Positions 8,540-18,246 of a stretch of DNA of 64,000 bases are shown piece after piece. Source of the DNA: Magicicada septendecula (lineage: Eukaryota > Arthropoda > Insecta > Hemiptera > Cicadidae); contig CM068367.1 of assembly GCA_034769895.1 (NCBI GenBank), forward strand, positions 1,311,829,046 to 1,311,893,045, written 5' to 3'. The position numbers and the translations under genes are program-made. How positions within the stretch are numbered: the stretch's first letter is position 1; every line of letters begins with the position of its first letter. Below the pieces are notes generated by a model, which was given only the letters and a program-made list of their open reading frames with translations, had not been told where the DNA came from and ran no database searches.

Positions 8540-9594
8540 TCGTTAGTAGCGCTGTTCATCTTGTTGTTGGCGACGAGATAGTGTTTCAAAAGATCGAAGC
8601 TGTGTGTGTGTGGTGAGATGTGTTCGAATAATGCGTGCGATTTGAATTGTGTCTGTTCATTTAGGATGTCGTTTTTATTTGTTTTTGTGTGTTTGTATAT
8701 TTCTAATTGTTCTAGAGTGTCTAGTTTTCGGCCTTTTGTGTGTACGTGTAGTATGTTCATGTTATTGTCGATGTTTTTATATGTGTGGTTTGCTTCGATG
8801 AGGTGGTTTGCGAAGGTAGATTCTGTAGTGGTGTGGAGTGCTTTTGTGTGCTCAATGTATCTCTGTTTGAAGCTATGTCCTGTCTGGCCTATGTAGAATT
8901 TATTGCAATTTGAACAATTTAGTTTATATACACTGGGTAGATCGAATTTGTTTTGTGCTTTGGGCATGCGTTTTGATAGTGTGTGTTCTGTTTTGTTAGT
9001 AGTTTTGTAAGCGATTCTGTATCCTGCTTTTTTGAATTTGTGGGCAATTTTTTCTGTTTGTTTGTTGATGTATGTTAGTGTTATGAATTTGTTGTTTTCT
9101 GTCTTTGTCTGTTGTTTGTTTTGTGTTTTGTGTAGGAGTTTACTGACTATTGTTCTGTCATAACCGTTAGATTCTGCTAGATATTTTATCGTGTTTAGTT
9201 CGTCTTTGTAGTCTATTTCATCTAAGGGGATGTTGTTAAGTCTATGTATCATGGTTCTAAAAGCAGCTAGTTTGTGTTGTATTGGGTGATTGGAGGTGTT
9301 GTGTATTAGTGTGTCAGTTGTAGTTGGTTTTCTGTATATACTGAATTTGTGCCTGTGTTCTAGTTTTGTGATGGAGAGGTCTAAGAAGTTTATGGTATTG
9401 TTGTGTTCGTATTCGGCAGTGAAGGTTATGTTTTTATGTATTTTGTTTATGTGCGTTAGTAACTGTTCACATTGTCTTTTGTTTCCCCTGTATAGTATTA
9501 GAATGTCATCAACGTATCTGTGCCAATATAGTATTTTATGTGAGTGTCTGTCATTGTTTGTGAGTATTTTTGTTTTTTCTAAGTGTTGGAGAAA
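8530..9594 (-). pseudogene. PLE-A reverse transcriptase/GIY-YIG, 5'-truncated
   Basis: C-terminal part of a Penelope-like element protein. On the minus strand it starts inside the RT just before WHRYVDDILILY (motif C), then INFLDLSI, the family signature YRKPTTTD, a variable linker, and the GIY-YIG-type nuclease region (SVYKLNCSNC, FYIGQTGHSFKQRY). The C-terminal NDILNEQTQFKSHALF block is also typical. The frame is open to the stop at 8530. RT motifs A and B are missing, so it cannot work alone. The real homology starts near 9594; upstream sequence is an inverted fragment. Confidence 0.85.
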
Positions 9595-9712
9595 AAACAA
9601 AAAACAAAAAACGAACAAACACTCCTTGATAAAGGCCTAAAACATAACATACATTACAAACATAACAACCAAACACTAACAAAGCTCATAATTGACACAG
9701 AAACAAATATAT
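9595..9712 (+). pseudogene. Inverted N-terminal fragment of PLE-A
   Basis: On the plus strand, directly abutting the minus-strand RT, the frame reads NEQTLLDKGLKHNIHYKHNN then LTKLIIDTETNI and a stop. This matches the motif (LLNKGLKHNL ... LIIDTKTA) found N-terminal to the RT in PLE-C and PLE-B. The arrangement is a 5' inversion of the kind seen after twin priming of non-LTR elements. Confidence 0.65.
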
Positions 9713-10508
9713 AGTCGAATCAGTCGGAGGAGTAATATATCAGTCTTTATTGTGACAATATTCTTGTTTTAAGTAGACATGAAGGAATTAATAAGTCAAT
9801 TTATTATTCAGTAACTATATATCTACAATCCAACTAGAAAGTGTTCAAGCCAATACGAAGAAGCAAGCGATTCGCGAGTGACTAAACTTAATTTAGGGTG
9901 TCATCAAGAGAGAAGAAGTATATTTACTATGTGTGCATAATCTGAATTAAGTAAAGGCAGAAGTATACTTTATTATGTGTGCGTAATACGGAGTATATAG
10001 CCGAATTTAAGGTCGAAGTGCGCAAGCGTCAGTTTTCATCGCGTACGAGTAAAAACCAAAAGCAGAGCAAATAGTGATAAAGAGTGATGTGTGGGGAAGT
10101 GAGACACAAAGAATGCAGGAAATGGATAATCATAAATCAAGTAACAGATTTAAATTCAATTGATAACCAAAGGAGATCCAATGTAGTACATTCGTCTATC
10201 CATGGTTCGCCCGTTTCATACTGAAAGAATTCACGAGTATGTTGAGATCCTAATGGTATTATTCTATATCTTATGACATGGAAAGAAATAATTATTAAAT
10301 ATATATGTACTTTGTATAGGTTAACTCATAATTATGAAAGGAGATAATCATTAAATACATATATGTAATCTAGTAGGTTAAATCGTAAATGTATTGCTCA
10401 ATGAATAATAGTTGAATAGACTCAGTTTGTCTAGATTACTTTAATGTTGAACAAAGATAAATTTATAAATTATTTAATACTTTGTTTTATAAATGCGATC
10501 TATTTAAT
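9713..10508. other. Intron between PLE-A and el2
   Basis: AT-rich, no gene seen. It contains partly repeated words such as GAAGTATA...TATGTGTGC(A/G)TAAT at 9917-9935 and 9961-9990, and AATAATTATTAAATA / AATCATTAAATACATAT at 10290 and 10347, suggesting an old decayed element. Confidence 0.5.
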
Positions 10509-10513
10509 TGTAG

Positions 10514-11672
10514 TGTAACGGTACAAATAGGTCCATATAGGGATTTTGGGTACATAACAGATACAATTTTATTGTGAATTAAAATTTTGTATGTGTGAGA
10601 GTAAAGTTTTCTAAAACTGGGATACAACGCAATAAGCAACGAAGGGTTTGCCTCAAGGTCAAGTGGCGTACGTGACAAAACGACAGCAATTCTGCCAACA
10701 ACAACAGGACACTCCTAAAATACGTCATCTAAAGAATGCCAGACATAATCGCTGCACCTTAAAAAACCTAGACGTCATCCCAAAGAACAATAGAATTGAC
10801 GACGTGACAACCCTTCCACTTGGGAATAAGCGCCATATTGGCACTCTCAGTCGACTCGTATACTTCGTGCGAACTGCATGTTGTACAAATTGCTGGCCAG
10901 CAGGTATTTAAAAGTAATAACTAAAATGTAACAAAAGTGAATTAAGTCTATTTAAATCAATCAGTATAAAATGTAGAGACAGTGAGTGTAGTTAATAAAA
11001 AGGAACAGTGTAATAGTTCGGCAGAACACCAGCATGAACATGATTAACGCCTGACTGGATCTTCATCCATCACAGCAGGAAAGTAAACCTTTCACATTTT
11101 AAACCACCAACACTTTTTAATAATTGAGCTCAAGAAAATTTGTAAAATGTACCGTTTTAATTAGTATGTGTGTGAGCATGTGTGCGTGCGTACCGGTACA
11201 TATAAAATCACAAGCATTGGGTTCACGTTACGTGATTCATGTAACTTCATAATTGAAATTATTTAAAACTGCAGTAATGTTGTAGATTCATTTAAATAAG
11301 TAACCAGAATAAATTGGAGTTAAAATATATGTTGTGTAAATGTAGAATACTTAAGGCTGGTGTAGCAAAAATATTTCGCAGCCATTTTGTATGTGATACA
11401 TGCTATTTTACCAAATGATATCAGAGTCGATTATTTCTCAATAACCATTCCGTTTCTAGCTCGTGATAGAATCCTGGACCCAAACTTAAAATATATTATG
11501 TTGGCAACAACACAACATGGCGATTACTCGAATCAGCATGTAAACAAAAGTATAAATGTTAACGAGAGAAGTATAAAAGGTAAGTCAATTATAATTTCAG
11601 AAAAAAGAAGTTTTTTAATAAATGACTGCCCGAACAGTGACTATGTATAAATTTGTTAAGAAGTTTGTTAAC
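10514..11672 (+). repeat. 5' LTR of el2
   Basis: 1159 bp. Matches the 3' LTR except for substitutions and a replaced segment near 11390-11412, where the 3' LTR carries about 70 extra bases. TATA-like TATTTAAAAG at about 10904. A consensus splice donor AAAG/GTAAGT lies near the 3' end (11580), as in the el3 LTR. Divergence from its partner makes el2 older than el3. Confidence 0.85.
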
Positions 11673-11673
11673 A

Positions 11674-11695
11674 AATGGCGCCCTTATAGAGGGAC
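11674..11695 (+). promoter_or_regulatory. Primer-binding-site-like sequence of el2
   Basis: TGGCGCCC follows the LTR by three bases. TGG is the expected complement of a tRNA CCA end. The same eight bases begin the putative site of el4 (63275). I cannot assign the tRNA. Confidence 0.55.
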
Positions 11696-11830
11696 TTTAT
11701 ATAAATAAATTTTATATAAAATAAACCTGCGTACGGAAACAGAATGGTTGTCGGAAATGGGTATGTAATTAATACGTAAATAATAAGGTTATGTTGTGAT
11801 TGTAGTATATGTTAGATATATGGTAATAGT

Positions 11831-12466
11831 TTGAAAAGAAATATATTTGAAAAATTTTTTGAGATGGCAGATAAAAATGTAGATGTCAGCGTAACTGACA
11901 AAATGTTTACGAGTGAGATGGGAGGTCATTCAACACCAATTAGTCAGATTGGCGAGTCTAGCGCTACCGAATCTGTAGAGTTGGATAGAATACAAGTAAC
12001 ACCCATCTCAACTCGGTCTGAAAAGAAAACAGATGAGACAAATGTCATGATACAATTACTGCTAAATAAATTTTATGAAGTAAAAGATGAAATTAAGAAA
12101 CAAAATTTTAACTTTAACAAACAAATAAACGAAATGAATACACGTTATGAGAATATGCGAGAACAGATAGTAGAAGCAGTTAGTGAGAAGTTTGATAAAA
12201 AAAATGCAAGAGTAGATGACATAATTAATAACTTTAAAATGAATAAAGTAGATGACAATTGTGAGATTAAAATGGGGGTAGAAAGTAGTAAAGAGACCGG
12301 CGAATTAAATGAAAATAAAGACGGTCAGTTAACATATAAAGACGATAAGGTAAGTAGGGGTGAGAATTATGACAATATAAGTAAAAATATGGGGTTAGAG
12401 AATAATGGTGTGAATATTGAGAGTACTGATGAAGTTTTAGAGGAGATAGAATGTAATAATGGTTAG
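11831..12466 (+). CDS. el2 Gag-like N-terminal coiled-coil protein
   Basis: 211 codons; a second possible start (MADKNVDV) is at 11864. The acidic, Ser/Thr-rich N-terminus contains HSTPISQ and QVTPISTRSEKK, matching HSTPFAT and QLTPVSTNKSKQ in el3 ORF1. It is followed by a charged helical stretch likely to form a coiled coil (about residues 75-140). The C-terminal 70 residues are Asn/Glu/Asp-rich and unlike el3. No capsid homology or zinc-binding motif is visible, so this is the front part of a Gag ORF. It may serve as a trans-packaged or co-assembling protein. Confidence 0.65.
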   Translation: MKRNIFEKFFEMADKNVDVSVTDKMFTSEMGGHSTPISQIGESSATESVELDRIQVTPISTRSEKKTDETNVMIQLLLNKFYEVKDEIKKQNFNFNKQINEMNTRYENMREQIVEAVSEKFDKKNARVDDIINNFKMNKVDDNCEIKMGVESSKETGELNENKDGQLTYKDDKVSRGENYDNISKNMGLENNGVNIESTDEVLEEIECNNG

Positions 12467-13068
12467 TGTATGTTGATGAGTCAGAGAGAAAGTGGAGAGA
12501 GAGTATACAGGTAGAGGGGTTTCAGGGGGTAATTTTATCCCGTGGTGTTGTTGGGGGTGAAGAAAGGTCTTCACGAGTATATTTGGTAGATAAATGTTCT
12601 ACAAATAATTGTCCTTTGAGTTTTTGTGGTACTCCTGGAGGAATCAGGAGGTGTTTTAATGTAGCAGTACCCTCTGCATGGAATAAGAGAGAAAGTGTGA
12701 GATGGCGTTATGATGAGAGATATTTTGAGAGAGAGTTGTATGATGATAGGGAGATAGAGTTATTTGAGATCGGTAGAAGGTATAAAGAGTTAGTCGAGAG
12801 GTTAGATATAGAGAGAGCTGATAATTATAGTGAGTACTTACCTTATGTTGAAACGGATATAGCAACAGTAGTTAATGATAATGTAACTTACTTGACTGTA
12901 ACAGAAAATACTAAAGGAGAGATTACTATACCCAATGTCGACAGGAATTTTGAAATAATGGTATGCAATGATATTTGTATTATCAGTAGTATTGGTACAA
13001 TGGAAAAAGACAATGATGATGATTGTTATAATTATAATAATAAAAATGTGTCTGTAATTGTAAATTAA
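12460..13068 (+). CDS. el2 second ORF, unknown, no ATG
   Basis: About 200 codons open from 12460 to TAA at 13066-13068, overlapping the end of the previous ORF by seven bases in the -1 frame. There is no ATG until about residue 160, so expression would need frameshifting or splicing, or it is a remnant after deletion. The middle has a cysteine cluster (DKCSTNNCPLSFCGTPGG) and a charged Arg/Glu helix (ERELYDDREIELFEIGRRYK). I do not recognise it. Codons here are AT-rich like the neighbours. Confidence 0.35.
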   Translation, partial: WLVYVDESERKWRESIQVEGFQGVILSRGVVGGEERSSRVYLVDKCSTNNCPLSFCGTPGGIRRCFNVAVPSAWNKRESVRWRYDERYFERELYDDREIELFEIGRRYKELVERLDIERADNYSEYLPYVETDIATVVNDNVTYLTVTENTKGEITIPNVDRNFEIMVCNDICIISSIGTMEKDNDDDCYNYNNKNVSVIVN

Positions 13069-13784
13069 TGGTGTAGTCATAAGATCAGATTATTATATGA
13101 TGATGGGGTTAAATAAAAAATCAGTGAATGGACATTTTAAATATTTTAGTTTATGGTGATGACACGGTTAGATTATGAAATGAGGTGTGGTAAACAGAAA
13201 AATAATGACAAAAAATTGTAAATAAATTTATAGTGAAATTAATTGTGTTTGTGTTGTAAAATGTATTTGATGTAAACAATGTGTGCATGTAGTAGAAATT
13301 GATTTCAATGATAATAATATTTTAGCAGACTAAATAAATAATGAGAGTCTGTAATAAATGAATTGTAATTGTTTTGGAAGAAGGTAATTAAAGTAATGTT
13401 GTGTTTAAATAACTGATTAAATTAAATAATTGAAGATTAATTAATTATTGTTGTACAGAAGAGATTCTCTAATGAATAGTGAATGATTAAGCACATAATA
13501 TATTTGGATATTGAGATGTATTGTTATTAAGAGGTAAGTGATGAATTTTCTAAGGTAATTGTCAATGATCATATTGAGGTAAAAGGTGAAAGGATAGAGA
13601 TTGGGTGATGATTATTTAATAAGGCATTAGGTCAATCAAAGTTAACTTTAATGGGTGTTAGATAAAATAAGAATTGTAGAATAAAAGTATTACAGAAACG
13701 AGGTAATAGTAGGGACACAGTAGTGGGAGTGCATATATGTAGAAAGTGAGAGATCCATGTTTATCGGTATCCAAGCCACTTATA
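13069..13784 (+). other. el2 internal AT-rich region
   Basis: AT-rich, many stops in all frames, no gene or conserved structure recognised. It corresponds in place to the region where Gag C-terminus and protease would lie in el3. Confidence 0.45.
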
Positions 13785-13970
13785 GTATATAATTAGTAAA
13801 ATAGTTTACCTTCTTCTTGTCCGTCTGGTGGCCTTTTCTCTATATTTTATTCAACGCGTTTCAGGACATATGATGATGATGGGACATATGTCCTGAAACG
13901 CGTTGAATAAAATATAGAGAAAAGGCCACCAGACGGACAAGAAGAAGGTAAACTATTTTACTAATTATAT
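13785..13970. repeat. Foldback element with near-perfect inverted arms
   Basis: Arms of about 80 bp, from ATAATTAGTAAAATAG to CAGGACATATG on the left and its reverse complement on the right, around a GATGATGATG centre. The inner end TGTCCTGAAACGCGTT with ATGATGATGGGACA resembles a degenerate hammerhead core (TGATGA, perfect stem GGACA/TGTCC, GAAAC). TAGAAAGTGAGAG occurs at about 13740-13752 and 13970-13982 and may be a target-site duplication. Confidence 0.7.
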
Positions 13971-14019
13971 AGAAAGTGAGAGTAATGGAATTAGAGAGTA
14001 AATAGTTGATGGTGATATT

Positions 14020-14300
14020 TTGTAGTGAGGGTGAGGTGGTAAGGAGTGATCAACATGCGTCGTTGGGCTGGTAATTGTGGAGGGTCGAAGAGTGTTTGCC
14101 GAGATTATGGGAAGGGCAAAAGGCTATAAATGGAATTGCCAAGGTTGGGAACACACATCCTAGTTACAAAGAGGGTATTAGATATTTTATTATAAGAGGG
14201 AAAGTGATTTAAGTGGAATTCGTGTTGAAGGGGGTAGTTATTGAGAGATTGGTGTCACCCTATGTAAATCTGTTAGTGGTTGTTAGTAGGAAGAAGGTGA
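14020..14300 (+). pseudogene. Decayed RT-start relic in el2
   Basis: Bases align in order with el3 20700-20980: TTTGTAGTGAGGGTG, CAACATGCGTC(G/A)TTG, GAAGTGTTTGCCG-type text, CACACATCCTAGTTACAAAG, and GAGAGATTGGTGTCACCCTA against GAGAGATCTGTGTCACCATA. No frame remains. It shows that el2 derives from a pol-bearing ancestor of this lineage. Confidence 0.65.
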
Positions 14301-15054
14301 GTAAGGTTACATATAGAAGTGACCATTCAATAAATCGAATCATTGTGAATGGCTGAGAGTCACCCAAACTAATTAATGAGGAAAATGTTAAATAGAAAAA
14401 TCATAGTAGAAATATAATGATAAATGAAATGTGATATAAAATGAAGGTTGATAATAAATTTGAATTTTGTGGAGAATCTAATGATACAATAAACGTTAAA
14501 TAATTAAAGTTTGATATAAAAATGAGTCAACAGAATGTTCAAGTTGTAATATTTATAATTTTATATACAAATTATTTAAAGGTGAATTGTTCATGTTAAT
14601 GTTCAAGGTTAATGTTTTATTATGTTGTATGGTCATAGTGGGTGTGGAAGGAGGTTACTAGATTGGGTAGTAACGTTTAGTGGATATCAAATATATAATG
14701 TTGATGATGTTGCTCATGAAAGTAAAATAATTATGATTTTGTATTACGGAATTAGGATCATGAAAGATGATTAATAATTTAAATAGTTAGATGGTTCTGA
14801 AGTAGTGAACTTGTGTTTTGCTTCTATATAAGAAGTATATAGATAAATTGTTTTGTTGATTCTTATAAACTTGATTAATTGTTTTAAATATTATTGCATT
14901 AGTGTAAAGATTTCAATTTTTTCTTGTGTATTGGAAAGGAGTTAAATATGATCGATTGGAGTCGAAATTTTGATAAATATGCAGAAGTGAAATCAGAGCA
15001 GGATACATCTATAATAAATCTTGTATTCATCTATGTATTAGAGATATTAGGAGT
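14301..15054 (+). other. el2 internal AT-rich spacer
   Basis: AT-rich, no gene seen. GTGACCATTCAATAAATC...GAATGGCTGAGAGTCACC near 14320-14370 is a weak inverted pairing (GTGAC/GTCAC). Confidence 0.4.
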
Positions 15055-15455
15055 TAAGGAAAAAAACCAATGCTTATTAACGTAAACCAATAAGCAGCTA
15101 AGGGGAAACAGATAAGTTAGGGATATGGTATTATACAAGGCCACTCTTTGATTTTTTATTTTGATGTTTCAGAGTTTGGTGATGCTGTGACAGCGGTCCT
15201 GAGCTGGCCAGCGCGTCAGAGCAGGAGCGTTAAGTGCCTGACTGGCCTTGCAGTGTTGGATCTCGAAAGAGAAGTCCAGTAAGGTCATGCAGGTGCTGTC
15301 ACGATCGCTGGACCAAGGGGTAAGTTATCTGTATTTTGTTATATAAACAATACAGGGGGTTGTGGCGACATATCCAGGCTGATCCCTTTAGGAAGTATGA
15401 ATGAGTCAATGAGAGTTTTTATGCCTCGTCATAAAACCTCTCATTGAGGGGGTAT
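15055..15455 (+). promoter_or_regulatory. el2 conserved 3' block, terminal hairpin and polypurine tract
   Basis: 15055-15330 closely matches el1 5616-5900, including GTTTCAG followed by TTTGGTGATGCTGTG and GCGTCAGAGCAGG. The terminal hairpin CAATGAGAG (15407-15415) with CTCTCATTG (15438-15446), plus inner TTTTATG/CATAAAA, precedes GAGGGGGTAT and the 3' LTR. Retaining this block in an element that lost pol argues that it acts in cis. Confidence 0.65.
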
Positions 15456-16693
15456 TGTAACGGTACAAATAGGTCCATATAGGGATTTTGGGTACATAAC
15501 AGATATAATTTTATTGTGAATTAAAATTTTGTATGTGTGAGAGTAAAGTTTTCTAAAACTGGGATACAACACAATAAGCAATGAAGGGTTTGCCTCAAGG
15601 TCAAGTGGCGTACGTGATAAAATGACAGCAATTCTGCCAACAACAACAGGACACTCCTAAAATACGTCATCTAAAGAATGCCAGACGTAATCGCTGCACC
15701 TTAAAACACCAAGACGTCATCCCAAAGAACAACAGAATTGATGACACGACAATGCTTCCACTTGGGAAATAAGCGCCATATTGGCACTCTCAGTCGACTC
15801 GTATACTTCGTGCGAACTGCATGTTGTACAAATTGCTGGCCAGCAAGTATTTAAAAGTAACAACTAAAATGTAACAAAAGTGAATTAAGTCTATTTAAAT
15901 CAATCAGTGTAAAATGTAGAGACAGTGAGTGCAGTTAATAAAAAGGAACAGTGTAATAGTTTGGCAGAACACCAGCATGAACATGATTAACGCCTGACTG
16001 GATCTTCATCCATCACAGCAGGAAAGTAAACCTTTCACGTTTTAAACCACCAACACTTTTTAATAATTGAGCTCAAGAAAATTTGTAAAATGTACCATTT
16101 TAATTAGTATGTGTGTGAGCATGTGCATGTGTGCTTGCGTACCGGTACATATAAAATCACAAGCATTGGTTCACGTTACGTGATTCATGTAACTTCATAA
16201 TTGAAATTATTTAAAACTGCAGTAATGGTGTAGATTCATTTAAACAAGTAACCAGAATAAATTGGAGTTAAAATATATGTTGTGTAAATGTAGAATACTT
16301 AAGGCTGATGTAGCAAAAATATTTTGCAGCCATTTTGTATGTGGATTTGGCAGAGGAGGAAGACTCCATCTTGTTTTTTGTTATTCAAACATTTAGGAAT
16401 TCAGACCATTAAAACACAAGTTTTACCAAATGATATCAGAGTCGATTATTTCTCAATAACCATTCTGTTTCTAGCTCGTGATAGAATCCTGGACCCGAAC
16501 TTAAAATATATTATGTTGGCAACAACACAACATGGCGATTACTCGAATCAGCATGTAAACAAAAGTATAAATGTTAACGAGAGAAGTATAAAAGGTAAGT
16601 CAATTATAATTTCAGAAAAAAGAAGTTTGTTAACAAATGACTGCCCGAACAGTGACTACCGGTATGTATAAATTTGTTAAGAAGTTTGTTAAC
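15456..16693 (+). repeat. 3' LTR of el2
   Basis: 1238 bp, starts TGTAACGG, ends GTTAAC directly before the TSD TGTAG. It carries a segment at about 16341-16420 that is replaced by a shorter sequence in the 5' LTR. Confidence 0.85.
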
Positions 16694-16698
16694 TGTAG

Positions 16699-16815
16699 TA
16701 GATGATTTAAGGTGTTATTTCTTTATAAAAAAATGCGTAATGACTTATGATGTTGTTTAATATATAGAAATTTTGAGTATTATATTTCTATGTCTATTGC
16801 TAAAATTTATTTGTC
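16699..16815. other. Short AT-rich intron piece between el2 and el3
   Basis: No feature seen except the el3 5' TSD AATAT at 16816-16820 at its edge. Confidence 0.5.
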
Positions 16816-17069
16816 AATATTGTAGCGGGTCATTTTTGGGTATTTTTTATTTTAACCGTATGGGGCATTTATATATATGGTTACTTATTTCGTTTTCGGG
16901 CGGGTTTGGATAAAATATTGTAAAACAGTATTATTGTGCAACGTATTTGTCCGTGTAACAGAACAGTGTTAAGCAACCGTTTGAAACAAAGGCAGAGATG
17001 CAGTTTGTTGTCGAGGAATGCGGCAAAGAATTCGCGCCACCCTAAAAATTCGCAGAACTCTGTACGTGT

Positions 17070-17384
17070 GTGGTAATGCACACACGCCACGACTCGAGCA
17101 TGGGCGCCTACCCAAGCGATGGTAAAAAACCAAGATGGCTAGAGAGGATGATATTCATCGCCTTCTCCAAGACGTTCCGGAAAGGCTGTTTAAGTCCCAC
17201 CCACTTTAATGACGTCCGCCAATGCCTAGATGAGATCACGTACAATGTTAACCAAAAAACCTACATACATCGCATAGGACTAAGCTACAGTGACGGAAGA
17301 TACGATCATGAGGCATTGGAGTTTCCGCCCTGCCTGAGTGTTTTGGAGGGAGGCATGTTGGTAACGCTCCCCCCAGTCGACTAA
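17070..17384 (+). CDS. 104-codon ORF within el3 LTR (U3), unknown
   Basis: Starts at an ATG in GGTAATGGTAATGCACAC-type context and ends in TAA... at 17382-17384. The protein is of balanced composition (KPRWLERMIFIAFSKTF, then SYSDGRYDHEALEFPP) and unlike low-complexity noise. The second copy (27539-27853) differs by one Arg/Gln change. It lies upstream of the putative promoter, so in genomic RNA it would be near the 3' end, as with U3 genes of some retroviruses. I do not recognise it, and chance is possible given the GC-richer LTR. Confidence 0.35.
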   Translation: MVMHTRHDSSMGAYPSDGKKPRWLERMIFIAFSKTFRKGCLSPTHFNDVRQCLDEITYNVNQKTYIHRIGLSYSDGRYDHEALEFPPCLSVLEGGMLVTLPPVD

Positions 17385-18013
17385 CAACCTACGCCACGCG
17401 TGGCTGCCAGCAGTGTTGTGCCCGGGCAAAATTTCCGTATTTCTTCTTAAGTCGGCCGACAAAATAACTATGTGAGTTAAAAAAAAACATATACAACAGT
17501 GCCTATGGTGACGATGAATACCTATTGATCGTGATTAAATGTTACACGCTTGAAAAAATCCGGAGAATGAAAGACTTTGGTAAACGCAAAACGTGGTCGG
17601 GTAATACGACGCAACACACGTAATGTTACACACTAACGACTTATAGCGTTAATTTTACATAACAAGGGGGTGTTTTTATATGAGTTTTTATATGAGGGGT
17701 TTTTAGAATGTGAGTAGTGCGTGTGCAGGCTGGGCTATTTTAAAATACGTAAGTAGTAGAAGTTAAGTATAGTACGTAAGCCGTAGGAGTTACACAATTT
17801 CTAAAACATGTAAACCTATAAATATGAAATTGGAAGTTTTACAAATGGAAAACTTATGAAGTCAATATTTCTGATTAATAAACAACAATAATTTCTCTTC
17901 CAAAAAATTGAGGGTTTCTTTCAAAACCTTAGTTCGTTTTATGTACTGTCAGAGTTCGCCGAACGAAATGGGTGTACCTCCACTACTCGATCCGGCCAGA
18001 TCATCGATAAAAG

Positions 18014-18019
18014 GTAAGT
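18014..18019 (+). promoter_or_regulatory. Splice-donor-like site near el3 LTR end
   Basis: AAAG/GTAAGT. El2 has the same at 11580. Acceptor-like tracts follow pol in el1 (2946) and el3 (23439), directly before RNA domain A, so a spliced RNA joining leader to the structured region is possible. Confidence 0.4.
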
Positions 18020-18246
18020 GTGAAATTGAATTTGAATAAAATATAACAGATTACATAAGAAAAGAAGTTACAATTTGTACCGCGTGACCAGGATGTAATA
18101 TAACAAAAAAGTTATTACAACGGCCTACATGTGACAGTACATTGAACGGAATACGGTTGCAAAAGTAAATTGATGTTGTAATATCAGTTTTGAAAAAAGA
18201 CTAATCATTGGTAGTTGTTACGTAAGACAAAATAGATAAAGTAAAA

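Larger units (their letters stand above)
10509..16698 (+). mobile_element. el2: non-autonomous LTR retrotransposon with TSD
   Basis: 5-bp TSD TGTAG at 10509-10513 and 16694-16698. LTRs at 10514-11672 and 15456-16693 share TGTAACGG starts and GTTAAC ends. Internal region of about 3.8 kb: primer-binding-site-like TGGCGCCC at 11676, a Gag N-terminal ORF, a second ORF of unknown nature, an AT-rich stretch with a foldback insert, a decayed RT-start relic, and the shared 3' block with hairpin and polypurine tract. There is no usable pol, so mobilisation would need enzymes from a relative such as el1 or el3. Confidence 0.85.
16821..18071 (+). repeat. 5' LTR of el3
   Basis: Starts TGTAGCGG, ends GTTAC. 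A TTCGTTTTCGGGCGGG motif near 16889 echoes the post-pol signature. TATA-like TATTTTAAAATA is near 17738, so the ORF at 17070-17384 lies in U3. Consensus splice donor AAAG/GTAAGT at 18014. Differences from the 3' LTR seen in CGTATGGGG/CGTATAGGG, GAGATGC/GAGACGC, TTCCGG/TTCCAG and ACGACG/ACGGCG. Confidence 0.92.

Noticed and set aside
8606..9640. Plus-strand frames over PLE-A
   Set aside because: They run opposite to a clear RT/GIY-YIG frame and have no family features.
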